DNA of 64,000 bases from Porticoccaceae bacterium. GTDB lineage: Bacteria; Pseudomonadota; Gammaproteobacteria; Pseudomonadales; Porticoccaceae. A program made the position numbers and the translations under genes. Location: NCBI GenBank assembly GCA_026005035.1, contig BPKH01000002.1, positions 1 through 64,000 of the forward strand. The letters run 5' to 3'. Below are positions 1 to 11,051 of this stretch, in pieces. The notes below the pieces were generated by a model, which was not told the origin of the DNA, searched no databases, and worked only from the letters and a program-made list of their open reading frames with translations. The stretch's first letter is position 1, and each line of letters begins with the position of its first letter.

Positions 1-139
1 CGGGCACGAAGCGGCGGAAGCCGGGGGGAAGAGGGGGCGGGTTGTCGGGAGCGCATCTCCCTACCAGGTCTTAAGTTGGTCGGACCTCCACGCCACGGGT
101 TTCGGTTCTGGGTGGTGATTGGCTTGAACCCCTTGGCTG

Positions 140-1447
140 TCAGCACGAGTCGCGGGCCTCGAAGGAGAGCGGCAATCGCGTAAGGGTTTGGGTGGCCAGG
201 GTCGGCAGGTAGTCGAGGGATTCTACCGGCACGGTGAGGTGAATCGTGGCGAAACGGCGGACGATCTCCTCTGCCACCACTCGGAGCTCCATGCGCGCGA
301 GTGCGGCGCCGAGACAGCGGTGGATGCCCGCTCCGAAGGTGAGATGGCGTATGGCCTCGGGCCGTTGGCGCAGGAAGTGGTCCGGCTCGGCAAAGAGCGC
401 TTCGTCCCGATTGGCCGAGGCGAACAGCACGCAGACCTGGGCCCCCGCGGGAATGCGCACCCCGCCCACTTCCACCTCGCGCAGGGCGGTGCGGTAGAGG
501 CCGTGGACTGGCGGCAGCAAGCGCAGCAACTCTTCCAGAAATAGCGTCAAGGCCTGGCTGTCGCCGGTGTGGTCGGCGAGCCAGTGCAAGGCGTCGGGCT
601 CGGTGGCTAGGATCCACAATAGATTGGCGATGGCGGCTGCGGTGGTGTCGTTGCCCGCCACCAGAATCGCTCGCACGCAGGAGACTTGCTCGGGGAAACT
701 GAGGGCGGGCCGGTCGTCGCCGGGCAGGCGGGCGTGGACCAAGTCGGAGATCATGTCTTCTCGCGGCTTCCGCTGTCGCTCCCGGATGGCCGGCACGAGG
801 AAGTGGTGCATTTCGCACAGGGCGCGGGCGTTGTCCAGGAATTCCGCACGGGTTTGCATGCGCCCCATCTGGGCGAGTAGGGCGCGAGTCCAGCGCTGGA
901 TGCGCGCCACCCCGATCTCGGCGAAGTCCAGTCCCAGCTGCTCGCAAATGATGCGGGCGGTGATTGGCACCCCCACGTCTGCCATGCCGCACCCCTCCCC
1001 GCGACGGGCGACCTCGTCCAGCACGGCTCCACCACGCGGCGGATGCGTTCTTCCAGGGTCTTCACCCGATGGCCGGAAAAGGCCGGCTCGAGGAGTTTGC
1101 GCAGCCGGGTGTGCTCGGGGGGGTCCACCGCCAGGAGATCGCGCACGAATAGGATTCCGTCGCGTTCGAGGATCTCCTCCAGTTCGGCCAGGAACTCTCC
1201 GCCCCAGCGGTCTTGGTAACCGTGTTCCAGAGAAAAATTTTCGGGATCTCGCAGTACCCGGACCACGTCCTCGTAGCGCGACACCAACCAGACGTCGAGC
1301 TTGGGGTCGTAGTACACGGGCCGCTCGCGGCGAAGCGCCGCGTAGAAGGGGAAGGGGTTGCGGCGGATCTCCGGGTCGAGGCGGGATTCGTGCCCCTCGA
1401 GGGAACCCCGGGTAGGGGATTGGGAGCAGGGGTCCGTTTGGGGCCAT
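140..1447 (-). CDS. Cytochrome P450 (frameshifted)
   Basis: Heme-thiolate monooxygenase, soluble bacterial class, expected to hydroxylate a lipophilic substrate using an electron-transfer partner. The C-terminal frame shows the I-helix AGNDTTA, the K-helix ExxR (EELLR) and the heme loop FGAGIHRCLG with the cysteine ligand. The N-terminal part (NPFPFYAALRRERPVYY, then DPPEHTRLRKLLEPAF) lies in another frame. The break is near 1000-1030, and a second slip near 1400 is needed to join the ATG at 1447 (MAPNGPLLPIPY). All signature residues survive, so the gene is probably intact in the organism. It is divergent from the amidohydrolase at 1634. The 139 bases to its left hold nothing I can identify. 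Confidence 0.8.
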   Translation of the reverse strand: MAPNGPLLPIPYPGFPRGARIPPRPGDPPQPLPLLRGASPRAARVLRPQARRLVGVALRGRGPGTARSRKFFSGTRLPRPLGRRVPGRTGGDPRTRRNPIRARSPGGGPPRAHPAAQTPRAGLFRPSGEDPGRTHPPRGGAVLDEVARRGEGCGMADVGVPITARIICEQLGLDFAEIGVARIQRWTRALLAQMGRMQTRAEFLDNARALCEMHHFLVPAIRERQRKPREDMISDLVHARLPGDDRPALSFPEQVSCVRAILVAGNDTTAAAIANLLWILATEPDALHWLADHTGDSQALTLFLEELLRLLPPVHGLYRTALREVEVGGVRIPAGAQVCVLFASANRDEALFAEPDHFLRQRPEAIRHLTFGAGIHRCLGAALARMELRVVAEEIVRRFATIHLTVPVESLDYLPTLATQTLTRLPLSFEARDSC

Positions 1448-1633
1448 GGCGAGTGCGGTGCTGTTCTGGGTTCGCGGCCGAGTGTACGGTGCGAGACGGG
1501 TGGCGGCGCGACAGCGCGCGCCCTTTTGCAGGGCGCGCGCGCCGGGCGGGGTGGAGCGATGGCAGGGCGCGGTCGGTCGAGCGGCGCGGCGCGGGGTGCG
1601 CGACACTGGCGGTGGTCTGCGGAGATCGATCGG

Positions 1634-2936
1634 ATGCTCGTGTTTGCCAACGCCCGCGTGTTCGACGGCACCCGTTTTCTACCGGAAGCGATGCGGGGTC
1701 GCCGTCGCCGATGGGCGCATCGCCTGGGTGGCACCGGAAAGGGATCCACCGCCCGCACCCGCCAATGCAGAGGTGGTGGACCTGTCCGGCCACAGCCTCC
1801 TGCCGGGCCTGATCACCGGTCACCTCCACCCCGATTTTTTCCGCTTCACCCTGGCCCAGGGGGCCGCCGGTGAACCTCTCGGCAAGGAGTTTCCGCCGGG
1901 AGTGATGATGGCCATCGGGATCCGTACCTGCCGCGTGCTGCTGGAGAGCGGCTTTACGGGTTACCTGGGGGCATCGGCGAGCCATTTCGTCGACCCCAGC
2001 TGAAGATGGCGGTGGATGAGGGGGATCATTCCCGGTCCCCGGATTCGGCCCTGTGGCCACCATCTCGGAACCACTGGCGACCTCAACGACAGCCGTCGCT
2101 GGTGGCGCCACGAGCACCTTCCCGGCACCGACCTCTTCGCCGACGGTCCAGACGCCCTGCGCCGCTTGGTCCGCGAGCAGGTGCGCCACGGTGTGGAAAT
2201 CGTCAAGGTGTTCGCGAGTAGCGGCCGCGGCTACCACGGCCGGACCTTGCGCAACTTCGATCGCGACGAATTGGCGGCAGTGGTGGCTGCCGCCCACGGG
2301 CGCGGCATCAAAGTGCGCGCCCACGTCTGCACGCGAGAGATGATCCGCGAGTGCATCGCCTTGGGCGTGGACATCCTCGACCATGGCGACGAAATGGACG
2401 AGGCTTTGCTCGAGGAAATGGCCGAGCGAGAGCTCGCCTGGGTGCCGAGCCTCACCTACCTCTGGGCGCACCTCGAACTAGGCTGGGACGACGAAGAGCA
2501 CAGTATGGAAGCGACTTTTCGGCGAATCCTCGAGCTTTTGCCCCGCGCCCACCAGCTAGGGGTACGGATCCTCGTGGGCGACGATTACAGCGGCGTGTTT
2601 CGCGGTCTTTTGGCCGATGATCCCTTGGACCACCAGGTGGGAGCCTACGGGCGCGAAATCGCCTTCTACGCGCACCACACGGGGCTCGGGGTGGCGGACG
2701 TGCTCTGCTGGGCTACCCGCAACCCTGGCACCCTTTTGGTCGATCCTCCGGAGCGGGTTGGAGTGCTTGAGGCAGGGGCGCTCGCCGACTTGATCGTCGT
2801 CGCTGGGGATCCGGAGGGCGAGCCGGAGCTGTTCGCCCACCCCGAGCGCCATCTCGCCGCCGTCCTCAAGGGCGGTGAGTGGCTCGTGGACCGGCTGCGT
2901 CCCGCGCGCCAGCCGCCGGGCGTGCGGTGGCCGTGA
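1634..2936 (+). CDS. Imidazolonepropionase-like metal-dependent amidohydrolase (frameshifted)
   Basis: TIM-barrel hydrolase of the amidohydrolase superfamily (prolidase/imidazolonepropionase-like group); substrate unknown, probably an amide, lactone or imide. The start MLVFANARVFDG is typical of the small N-terminal beta domain. GLITGHLHPD supplies the HxH metal pair; AHVCTREMIRECIALGVDILDHG supplies later metal histidines in their usual context; LVGDDYSG supplies the catalytic Asp. Reading frames change near 1690. Near 2000-2026 an in-frame stop follows HFVDPS, yet shifting the frame for about 25 bases restores the family motif LKMAVDEGIIPGPR, after which the original frame resumes. It is followed after 7 bases by the phytanoyl-CoA dioxygenase-like gene, so the two probably form an operon. 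Confidence 0.8.
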
Positions 2937-2943
2937 AGGAGGC

Positions 2944-3772
2944 ATGATCATGGCGCAACGAATACTCCCACCCTGTCGGGCAGTGACAGAGGAAGAGGTG
3001 CGCCACTTTCGCGAATGCGGTTGGGTCAAACTCTCTGCCTTTGTTCCCCCGAGCCTTGTCGCATTCCTGCGCCGTCGCGCCGTCGAGCTGATGGGCGAGG
3101 ATGCCCAAAGCAACCCCGACTACGGCCTGCGGCAGGACTATTTCAACCCATACCCCTGCGGCGGCCTTGCCGTGCCCGAGGTGCGATCGCTCTTGGAGGG
3201 GTTAGCGCAGGCCGCCGCACGGTTGATGCTCCGCAGAGCTGCGGTGGGGGTGCGCTACTTTTTCGACACTTTCGTGCCCAAATTGCCGGCCAAGCAGCCC
3301 TCGCGACGTGGGGGGCAACGGGCCCACTGCCTTTCACCAGGACTTCATCACCTTTGCCCTCGACCGCTCAGGGGGAATGCAATTCTGGATTCCCCTCGAC
3401 AAGTGCGGCCCCGAACAGGGGACGATGGCCTTCATCAGTGGTTCTCATCGCCTCGGGGTGTTGGGGGATTACCAGACCTACGCCGACCGAACCATCTTCG
3501 ACCTCTGGCCGGAACTCGCCGAGATGCCCCTCGCCGGCCCCCTCCATTACGAGGTGGGCGACGTCTCGGTACACGACCACCTCACCGTGCACGGTGCGGG
3601 TCCCAACCTGGGGGATCGCCCCCGGTGGGCACTCATCGCCTCACTGGTGCCGGGAGATGCGCGCTGGACCGGTGCTCCACCCGAGGCCTTCGATCCCGCG
3701 CCCTTGCGGCCGCGGGATCTTTTGGACGAGGCGCGCTTTCCCCTGCTCGTGCCACCGGAGGGTGAGCCGTGA
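2944..3772 (+). CDS. Phytanoyl-CoA dioxygenase (PhyH) family protein (frameshifted)
   Basis: Fe(II)/2-oxoglutarate-dependent oxygenase of the PhyH family, which hydroxylates acyl-CoAs or small molecules in the cytoplasm. The N-terminal region has the usual opening (VTEEEVRHFRECGWVKL). The downstream frame carries the iron ligands: TAFHQDF (HxD) and, about 80 residues later, TVHGAGPN with the distal His; RWALIASLVP supplies the arginine expected for 2-oxoglutarate. One frameshift sits at about 3296-3312, close to a run of six G, just before the HxD motif. A Shine-Dalgarno-like GGAGG lies just before the ATG. The stop overlaps the GTG of the next gene (GTGA), indicating translational coupling. 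Confidence 0.8.
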
Positions 3773-4321
3773 AGGTCGGGGGCGAGGGTGCCCAGGCCGG
3801 CTTCGTCCAGCTCTGCTGGGTGGTGCCCCGCCTCGAGCGCGCAGTGGCCGAGTGGGTCGCCGCCACCGGCGCCGGCCCCTTTTTCCTTTTCGAAAACGTA
3901 CATTTCGAAGAGGGCCGCTACCGCGGTAAGCCCGCCGACATCGCCCCCCACCGAGCGGCCATTGGCTATTTGGGAGATCAGCAGATCGAGCTGGTCGAAC
4001 CGCTTGGAGAGTCCCCCGGCATATGGCGCGAGCTCTATGGGCCGGGACAGGGGGGGGTTCCATCACGGCGCTCTGTGGGTCGAAGATTACGCAGCCACCC
4101 TGACCGTCTGGCGCCGGTCCGGGTTCGAAGTGGCCTTCGAAGGGCGCATGCTGGGGGCGCCCACCTGCTATCTAGACGCCTTGGCGACCCTAGGATTCTT
4201 TGTGGAAGTGATCTCCGCCAACCCCGCTGCTGCGGCAGTGTTCTCCGCCATGCGCGCCGCGGCTCGCAACTGGGACGGCACGGCGCCCCTGCGCCGCCTC
4301 GGTGAAGCACCTCAGCGCTAA
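3769..4321 (+). CDS. VOC (glyoxalase/dioxygenase fold) family protein (frameshifted)
   Basis: About 180 residues with vicinal-oxygen-chelate features: an opening LCWVVPRLERAVAEW and a second half starting GGFHHGALWVEDY, i.e. a beta-strand plus His at the start of each half. Families of this type include methylmalonyl-CoA epimerase, glyoxalase I and extradiol dioxygenases; which of these applies cannot be told. The two halves are in different frames, and the switch coincides with a run of eight G at about 4050-4057. The GTG start overlaps the stop of the PhyH gene, so it is the third gene of the amidohydrolase-PhyH-VOC operon. Confidence 0.65.
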
Positions 4322-4328
4322 CGGGCAT

Positions 4329-6708
4329 TCACTGCACTGATTGTTGGGAAGAAAGTGAGAAGGCGAGAAGTGCCTGCTGGGAGGTTGTCCCAGGGAGGGC
4401 GTAATGTCCTCCTGCAGCCACCACTACATACTGGCGGCCGGCACTAGGGGATACGTAGCTCATGGGGTTGGCAGCGGCCACGTTGGGCAACAGAGCTTCC
4501 CAAAGAAGCTTGCCCGTGGTGGTGTCGAAGGCGCGGAAACGACGGTCTGGAGTCGCTCCGACAAAGGTGAGTCCTCCGCTCGTCACCAGCGCTCCGCCAA
4601 CCGCCGGCACTCCGAGGGGGAGGGGTAGACCAACGGGAAGGCCCAGGGGCCCAATGGTGGCAGTGGTGCCAAGAGGTCTGCGCCATCGTTCTCTACCGCT
4701 CTCTAGATCAATGGCATGGATAACTCCCCACGGTGACTTTTGACAGGGAATGCCCAGGGGGGAAAAAAGGGATTTTGGACGAACACGAAGGGCGCGCCTG
4801 GTTGGGGGAAGAGTACTCGCCCACCACGGCCTCCAACCCCCGACGGTGCACGGGAGCGAGGTGCGAGGCGTCCTACATGAGCCGAATGAAGTGTGACGAC
4901 GATGTCGATACCCCGTTGGGGATCCACCGCCAGTCCCCGCCGTTGATTCCCCCACCGGTTCAGGGATAGATCAAGGTGTCCTGCAGTCCCGGAGGTGTAA
5001 AGCGGCCCTCGTAGTGGACGCGGTGGAAGCGGAGTCGACACCAGAGCTCGTCGTAAGGAGTGATTCCCCACATTTCACACTCGCGCAGGGACGGTCTGGC
5101 AAGGTCCGGAAAGCCTGAGGAAAACGGCCTGGGTGGGGCTTGGGTGCTCTCCTGATGCTGCGCCTCGTTGGGGTACGGAGCGCTCCCGTACCGGTCGTAG
5201 AGGAGTGCCATCGCGTCGGTCAAGGGCAAAAATTTGCCCTGTCTTGGTCGCCACCAGCAGGGTAGGTACCCCATCCAGCGTCACCGCGACCGGCTGGGCC
5301 GCCACATCGTAGTCCCATAGGTCGTGGTGAAGGGTCTGGAAAACCCAACGTACACGATCCGTGGCAGCGTCGAGCGCTACTACCGAGCTACCGAGGCGCT
5401 CTGCCGCCTGATTTCGATTTCCTCCCCAATAGTCGGGAGGGCCATTTCCCATGGGCAAGAAGAGTAATCCCAAGGCGGGGTCAGCTGAAATGGGTGCCCA
5501 AGCATTTGGTGTGGCCGGAGTCCAGGATCGATTCACGTGAGGACTCGGATCTTCGGGGGTGAGCGGGGTCGAAGGCCCACAAAATACGGCCGCTAGTGGC
5601 ATGATAGGCGCGAACCACTCCACCGGGTGCAATCTTGCCGAGAAGATCGGAAACGGACTGACCCACCACTACGGCTTTTCCCACTACCGCTGGAGGTGAT
5701 GAGGATGCGATTGGTACATGCTGTTGTGCGTCACCAGATAGATTCGAAAATCCTGCGAGCAAATCAACGCGACAACCATTACCAAAGTCGGAACACAGTT
5801 TGCCGGTAGCAGCATCCAGAGCAAATAAAAAACCAGTTGGGCTGGTGGAAGAAATCCGTATCGCGCAAGGGGTGCCAGGTTTCGGGCGGTCCACCTCGTA
5901 GCGTGCAAGCCACGGCCCTTACCGCCAAAGAGTATTGAACAATTGACGTCCAAAGCGCCTTTTTCTACAGAACGCCAAAGCTCCCTTCCGTCATCCGGAT
6001 TCAGTGCAGCCGCTACTCCAGCGCGCGGACCAAAAGTAGAGCCGCCCATTGGCAAATAAAGGCGTCGCTTCCAAACTCAGTTCCGCCTGGGCCGGGAGAT
6101 CCACTTCGTAGCGCCATGCCAATTTAAGTTTCTCCACATTGCCTGGATGGAGCTTATCTGCACCCACATAGCGCACTCCACCTTCGTTTTTTCCCAATGA
6201 AGCCAGTGCCCCGGCGAAAAGCATTATGTTCCCCTCCCTCACTGGCTGGTTGATCCTGCAGGGTGACTAAAGCTGACGGTTCTAGGGTTCTGGTGGAAAA
6301 CGAGGTCCATAAGCCAGCTACCATTAAAAGCGCTGCAAACAAGGAAGCAGGTAAACCCAGCCAAAAAACCAGCCTTTGTTGCGATGAGCGAATGGTGTTG
6401 GTCAAAAAATCGCACTGAGGAGCAAAAGGAAGGCGAGGCAGGAAAGAAGCAACCAGAAATCGAACCCTCCCTCGGCAACCACCCAGAGACAGAGGATGAA
6501 TAAGAAAGCGTCGTAGAAGGAGGCGGCTGTGGGATTGCCTCTCCAAAGGGCAAGTGCGCAGGCGATCAGGGCGCCGCCTTGAACCAAAAAGCGCGGACTT
6601 CCCCCTAAACTCGACCAGAGTTGCTCCCCCCATAAGTAAGGGGAAACCACAAATACCCATTAGGGCTGCGCTGATTTTCCCGGTCTCAAGGCGAGGCGAA
6701 CCGTCCAT
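4329..6708 (-). pseudogene. Membrane-bound PQQ-dependent (glucose/quinate-type) dehydrogenase, multiply frameshifted
   Basis: Fragments in all three minus frames together reproduce a membrane quinoprotein dehydrogenase of about 790 residues. From 6708: an N-terminal block of hydrophobic helices (SSLGGSPRFLVQGGALIACA, then FDFWLLLSCLAFLLLL) like the five-helix anchor of mGDH. Next come propeller pieces (YVGADKLHPGNVEKLKLAWRYEVD; ETGTPCAIRISSTSP-type segments), HHDLWDYDVAAQPVAVTL with the catalytic Asp, and the C-terminal AFDTTTGKLLWEALLPN and GRQYVVVAAGGHYALPG. At least six frame changes are needed and GC is lower than the flanks. It could be a decayed gene, or an intact gene in poor sequence; the number of breaks makes decay more plausible here than elsewhere. 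The intact soluble paralogue is at 57147-59084. Confidence 0.7.
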
Positions 6709-7862
6709 CTCTAGCGCACTCGAAAAAGAAATCCTGTAGTTCGTGGGCTAGTTCCAATGGCCTATCGGAGAAGGCGAAGTGCCCGCCACAGGACATGATC
6801 CTCCAGCGTCGCAGGTCAGCGACCAGGGGCTCCAAGCAGGCGCGTGGCACAAGCATTACCTCCTTAGGGTGGATACAGAAGGCGCAGGTCACGCGCACAG
6901 TAGGTGAGGCGGCTGCCACCGAGAGTCCAGGGCCTGAAAAATGCTCCCAATAAAGTCGGAGGGAACTGGCAATGGAGCCCGTGAGCCAATAGAGTGACGC
7001 CAGATCACAAAGGAAGTCGGATCCCAAGAGAGAAGGGGATCCCGTCGCCCCAGGAGAAGCGCCTCTCCCACAGCCAAGAGGCGGTTCCCGCCGGCGAGTC
7101 GCTCAGTACACAAGCAAGGGTGTCAGGGTCTCGTCGGTGAACCGACACGTGACTTTCCAAAGTGAATGCCACCTCTCATCGACGTGCCAGCATCCAAGAT
7201 TCTTCAGGAGAAAATAACTCTCCTCCAATGGCGGACAGCTTTAGGCGTGGAACCAGTGGCGTAGTTGCGAGAACGCACGCTACCACTTCGGGGTGGCGGT
7301 GTGCGAGAAATGTGGCGATGGCGGCGCCAAAGTCGCCCCCAGCGATGGCAAATTTTTGGTAATTTAAAATGCGCGTCATGAGTTCTGCAAAGAGATCGGC
7401 GATGCTGGGGATGTCGAGTCCGGAGCGTGCCAAAGGCAGCGAAAATCCAAAACGGGCAGAGAAGGAATAACGAGATCGAAGGAGAACCTGGTTTTATTTT
7501 TGTAATTGATCGGGGTAGTGAGGGGTGGATGAGCGCTTCGAAATCTAAAAAGGACCAGGGCCAACCGTGGACGAGTGGCAGAGGGATAGTCAGGCCTTCT
7601 GACCGCGGATATGAAGAAAATGTATCCACTGACCTCGAATGCATACTCGGTAGTGTGGATAGCGGGCCAGGCGACGTTCCGTGGCTGGCCAATCGTGGTG
7701 ATGACGCCAATAACTCAACGAGGACTCAAACCAATCCCTCGCTATGCCGTAGCGCCAGTCTGGACTATAGAGAAGATTCGGCCATTGAAAGCGTGTAAGA
7801 CGGTGGTGCAAATCCCCTAGCAGTTTCTCAGGTATGTGTGGTTCGAAGGGTTGGAGAATCAC
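6686..7862 (-). pseudogene. Epoxide hydrolase (EHN + alpha/beta-hydrolase), multiply frameshifted
   Basis: Pieces in different minus frames line up in order with a microsomal-type epoxide hydrolase of about 390 residues. From a GTG at 7862: the EHN lid domain (IQPFEPHIPEKLLGDLHHRL-like opening, WRYGIARDWFESSLSYWR). Then LVHGWPWSFLDFEALI (oxyanion HGWP), DLVIPSLP, IAGGDFGAAIATFLAHRHP with the nucleophile Asp in GGDFG, SLYWLTGSIASSLRLYWEHF with the lid tyrosines, and GGHFAF with the catalytic His near the end. About five frameshifts occur between blocks. Its stop overlaps the start of the quinoprotein gene, so the two were an operon. The segment is noticeably AT-richer than its surroundings, suggesting separate origin. 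Confidence 0.75.
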
Positions 7863-8003
7863 GCTTCGTGCCCGTCAATAATGAACAACTATCGGTTACG
7901 TGCGCGCCTAATAGGTCAACATACTGTGCCGAAATTTAGATCAATAGGATTCTCGTACGCGCTCCGTAGGGTGGTAATCCCGTCTGAAGGAGGGGGACGT
8001 AAA

Positions 8004-8384
8004 ATGGTTGACATCATCGCCCTGGTACGGGCTTGGCTCGAACATTTCGCCGAAGGCGATTTCGATGGTTTTCCGGGTCGAGTGTCCGAGGAGTTCACGT
8101 TGCGGCTCCCCTTTTTGCCGCCGGGGTTGCCCACCGAATACCGAGGCCGGGAGGCGGCTCGGGCAGCGCTCGCGGCGAGTGCCCGGCACCGCTCGCCCCT
8201 GCGCTTTTTCGACGTGGAGATCTTGCGCACGGAGGATCCGGAACGGGTGTTGGTCATCGCCCGAGGCCAGGCGACCCTGGCCGACGGGCGGCCCTATCGA
8301 AACGATTACCTGATGCTCGTCCGCATTCGCGGCGACGAGGTGGTGGAACACGTGGAGTACCTCAACCCCCTGGCGCTTTCCTAG
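8004..8384 (+). CDS. SnoaL/NTF2-like (ketosteroid-isomerase fold) protein
   Basis: An intact 126-residue protein with the cone-shaped NTF2-like fold: N-terminal helix VRAWLEHFAEGDFDGF, a central PTEYRGREAARAAL segment and C-terminal strands ending VVEHVEYLNPLALS. Members act as isomerases, cyclases, hydratases or dehydratases on hydrophobic rings, but many have no known activity. The ATG is chosen because GAAGGAGGGGG precedes it at good spacing. It is isolated on the plus strand between two minus-strand genes and converges with the SDR, the two stop codons overlapping. It is one of the few undamaged genes in the first 13 kb. Confidence 0.75.
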   Translation: MVDIIALVRAWLEHFAEGDFDGFPGRVSEEFTLRLPFLPPGLPTEYRGREAARAALAASARHRSPLRFFDVEILRTEDPERVLVIARGQATLADGRPYRNDYLMLVRIRGDEVVEHVEYLNPLALS

Positions 8385-9251
8385 CGGGTCTCCGGAGGCT
8401 CGCCGCTCTGTTCTAGGTCGCCGAGTGCGCGGGCCACCGCTTCGCGAATCCGCCGGCCGTGGTCCACCAGATCGCCGGCGCTGGCGCCCCCCGTCCACGG
8501 GGATCACTGCCCCGGTCACCTGTCGGGCCCGTTCGGAGGTGAGGTAGATGACCGCTTCGGCCACGTCCTCGGGCACGCCCCGGCGCTTGAGCGCCTGGTC
8601 GGCCAGGTCGATCGCTTCCAGGTCGGCCATCAGCCGCGCGCGCCGGGGTGGGTCGAGGTCGAGGGCGCCCCCAACTGGCCATGGGGGTTTGGATGTGGCC
8701 CGGATTGACCGCGTTGACTCGAATGCCGTGGCGGGCGAGCTCCAGGGCGGCGCAGCGGGTGAAGTGGATCACCCCCGCCTTGCTAGCCCGGTAGATGGGC
8801 ACCCCGAATCCGGCCACGCTGCCGCCGATGGATGCGGTGTTGACGATGGCGCCGCCACCCTTGCGCGCCATGTGCCGGGCAGCCGCCTGGGTGCCCAACA
8901 TGACGCCGAGCAGGTTCACCGCCATCACCCGCGGGAAGTGGGCGAAATCGTCGGCCAGCAGGTCTTCGCAAGGGGCTCGACGATGCCGGCATTGTTGACC
9001 ATGATCTCAAGGCCGCCGAAGGTGTCCACGGCGAAGGCAACGAGGGCCTCCACTTCTTCGCGGCGGGAGACGTCCACGGCGAAGAAACGCGCTGCTTCGC
9101 CGAGCCCCGCGGCCAACGCCTCTCCTCTGGGCACGTCGCAGTCGGCGATCACCACTTGCGCGCCGGCGCGGACGAAGCGCTCGACGATGGCGCGGCCGAT
9201 GCCGCTCGCGCCCCCCGTGACGATAGCTCGCTTTCCTTTGAGTTCGCCCAT
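8381..9251 (-). CDS. Short-chain dehydrogenase/reductase (frameshifted)
   Basis: NAD(P)-dependent oxidoreductase, classical SDR of about 285 residues. The N-terminal frame shows TGGASGIG and VNNAGIVEP; another frame shows NTASIGGS (Ser), YRASK (Tyr/Lys) and RVNAVNPGHIQTPM; a third carries the tail RRGVPEDVAEAVIYLTSERARQVTGAVIPVDGG and then a short C-terminus. Frameshifts fall near 8490, 8660 and 8970. The ATG at 9251 is preceded by GAAGGGTGG. The final glycine-rich strand and catalytic triad are all present, so an active enzyme is expected if the indels are sequencing artefacts. Substrate unknown; an alcohol or 3-hydroxyacyl-CoA fits the neighbours. Confidence 0.8.
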
Positions 9252-9418
9252 GTCGCCACCCTTCTCCGATTCGACCTTCACCATGGCAAAGGGGAGCTGT
9301 TCGCCTCGACTGGTCGCGCCCTCCCATCTGCGGCTCCTGCAGGCGAAGAGGCGCCCCGCGTCGAGCGGTGAAGGCGCGCGTTCTTGTACCTTCCCCTCGC
9401 TTGTCGCGGAGGAAGACG

Positions 9419-11051
9419 GTGCCTGCCGTAGAGGAAGAGACCTTTCCGTTCCTGTGGAAGCGGGTGGCGCTGCCCGGCGAGAGCACCCGGCCCTCGTTAC
9501 CGATGAGGCTGTCCTGACCTACGGGCAATTGGACGAGGCCTCTGCCCGCTTGGCGCGGGCGCTGCTCGCCCAGGGTGCTGGCAAGGGGACGCGCCTAGGT
9601 ATCCTCGCCCCCGACGGCGTGTTCTGGGTGACCGCCTTCCTTGCTGCCCTGCGCATCGGTGCCGTCGCGGTGCCCATCTCCACGCTGGCCGCGCCTTTGG
9701 AGCTCGCCTGGCTGGTGCGCCACGCCGACCTCCAGTGGCTCTTGGCCGCCCGGCGTTTCCTGCACCCACGACTTTGGCGCCCGTTTGGAGCAAGCCCTGC
9801 CCGGCCTCGTCGGACAGGCGCCTGGGCGGCTCCGGCTGCCGGAGGCACCCTACCTGCGCGCTGTGTGGTTCGACGACGCCGCGGGGCTCTCCTGGGCCCA
9901 ACCCCTGGCTGCCCTGCTCGCCCGGGCCGAGGGGATGGAAGCGCCCGGCGAATCCTTGCTCGACCAGATCGCCGCGGAGGTGGTCCCCAACGATCTGGCG
10001 GTAGTGGTCTACACGTCGGGAAGCACTGCCCGACCCAAGGGAGTGGTCCACGCCCAGCGGGCGGTGGCCCTCCATCCCCAACGTTTGGCACGTCTTTTCC
10101 GAATTGCGCCGGAAGATCGGATGATGCCGCTGTTGCCTGCCTTTTGGCTGGGGGGCATGGCGATGCTCCTCGAAGTGCTAGCGAGCGGTGCTACCCTGGT
10201 CTATCCCCCTTCCCCGGAGGTGGAGGCCAATTCTCGACGCCAATCGAGCGGCTCGGCGCGACGCGCATCAACGCCTGGGGCGACAAGCTCACCGCCCTTC
10301 GGGAGGCCGCCCTGCGCCGGGGTTGGGATCTCGACGCCGTGGGCGGGCTCGGACCTTACCGCGACGAGCGGGGCGAGCCGATCCCGCCGCACCTGCAGGC
10401 AAACCTCCTCGGCATGACCGAGACCTTCGCGGTGCATAGTGGCGAGCCCGTGGATCGACCTCTTCCCGCCGCCAAGGCGGGCGCCTCGGGCCGGGCGGTG
10501 GGTGACTGCGAGCGGCGGGTAGTGGATCCCGAAACGCGCCTGCCCGTGCCGCCCGGCCAGGTGGGGGAGCTCGAGGTGCGCGGCCCCTCAGTGCTGGTGG
10601 GCCTTTACAAGGTGGATCGCGGGCAGGTGTTCACCGAGGACGGCTATTATCCCACCGGCGATCTGGTGCGCATGGACGAGGAGGGGTGGTTGTGGTTCGT
10701 GGCGCGCCGCAAAGACATGATCAAGACTCGTGCCGCCAACGTTTCCCGGCTGGAGGTGGAGCAAGCTCTGGAAGGCTTGCCAGACGTGGCCCGCGCCTTC
10801 GTCGCGGGCTTCCCGACCCCGAGTGGGGCGAGCGGGTGGTGGCGGCGGTGGTGCCGAAAAGTGGCGCACGCCTCTCCGCGGCCGAGCTGAGTGCCGCCCT
10901 CCGGGAGCGACTGGCCTCCTACAAGGTACCCCGCGCCTTCGTCTTCGCCGCCGAGGAGGAGATCCCCCGCACCGACACCGGTAAAGTCAAGCTCGACGCC
11001 CTGGCCGACTTCATCGCCCGCCGTCTCGCCGAAGGGAAGCCCAGCTCATGA
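9419..11051 (+). CDS. AMP-dependent acyl-CoA synthetase/ligase (frameshifted)
   Basis: Adenylate-forming ligase that activates a carboxylic acid to its CoA thioester. The N-terminal dimer-side region (LTYGQLDEASARLARALL), the phosphate loop YTSGSTARPKG, the GMTE-type motif (NLLGMTETF), the hinge block YPTGDLVRMDEEGWLWFVAR with KDMIKT, and the C-terminal subdomain ending RTDTGKVKLDAL with the catalytic Lys all occur in order but in three frames. Breaks lie near 9485, 9770, 10240 (TTT read as TT restores NFSTPIERL) and 10830 (a missing G restores GFPDPEWGERVV). A GTG start is chosen for the GGAGGA just upstream. It overlaps the next gene by 4 bases (ATGA). Likely activates the island's acid substrate. 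Confidence 0.85.
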
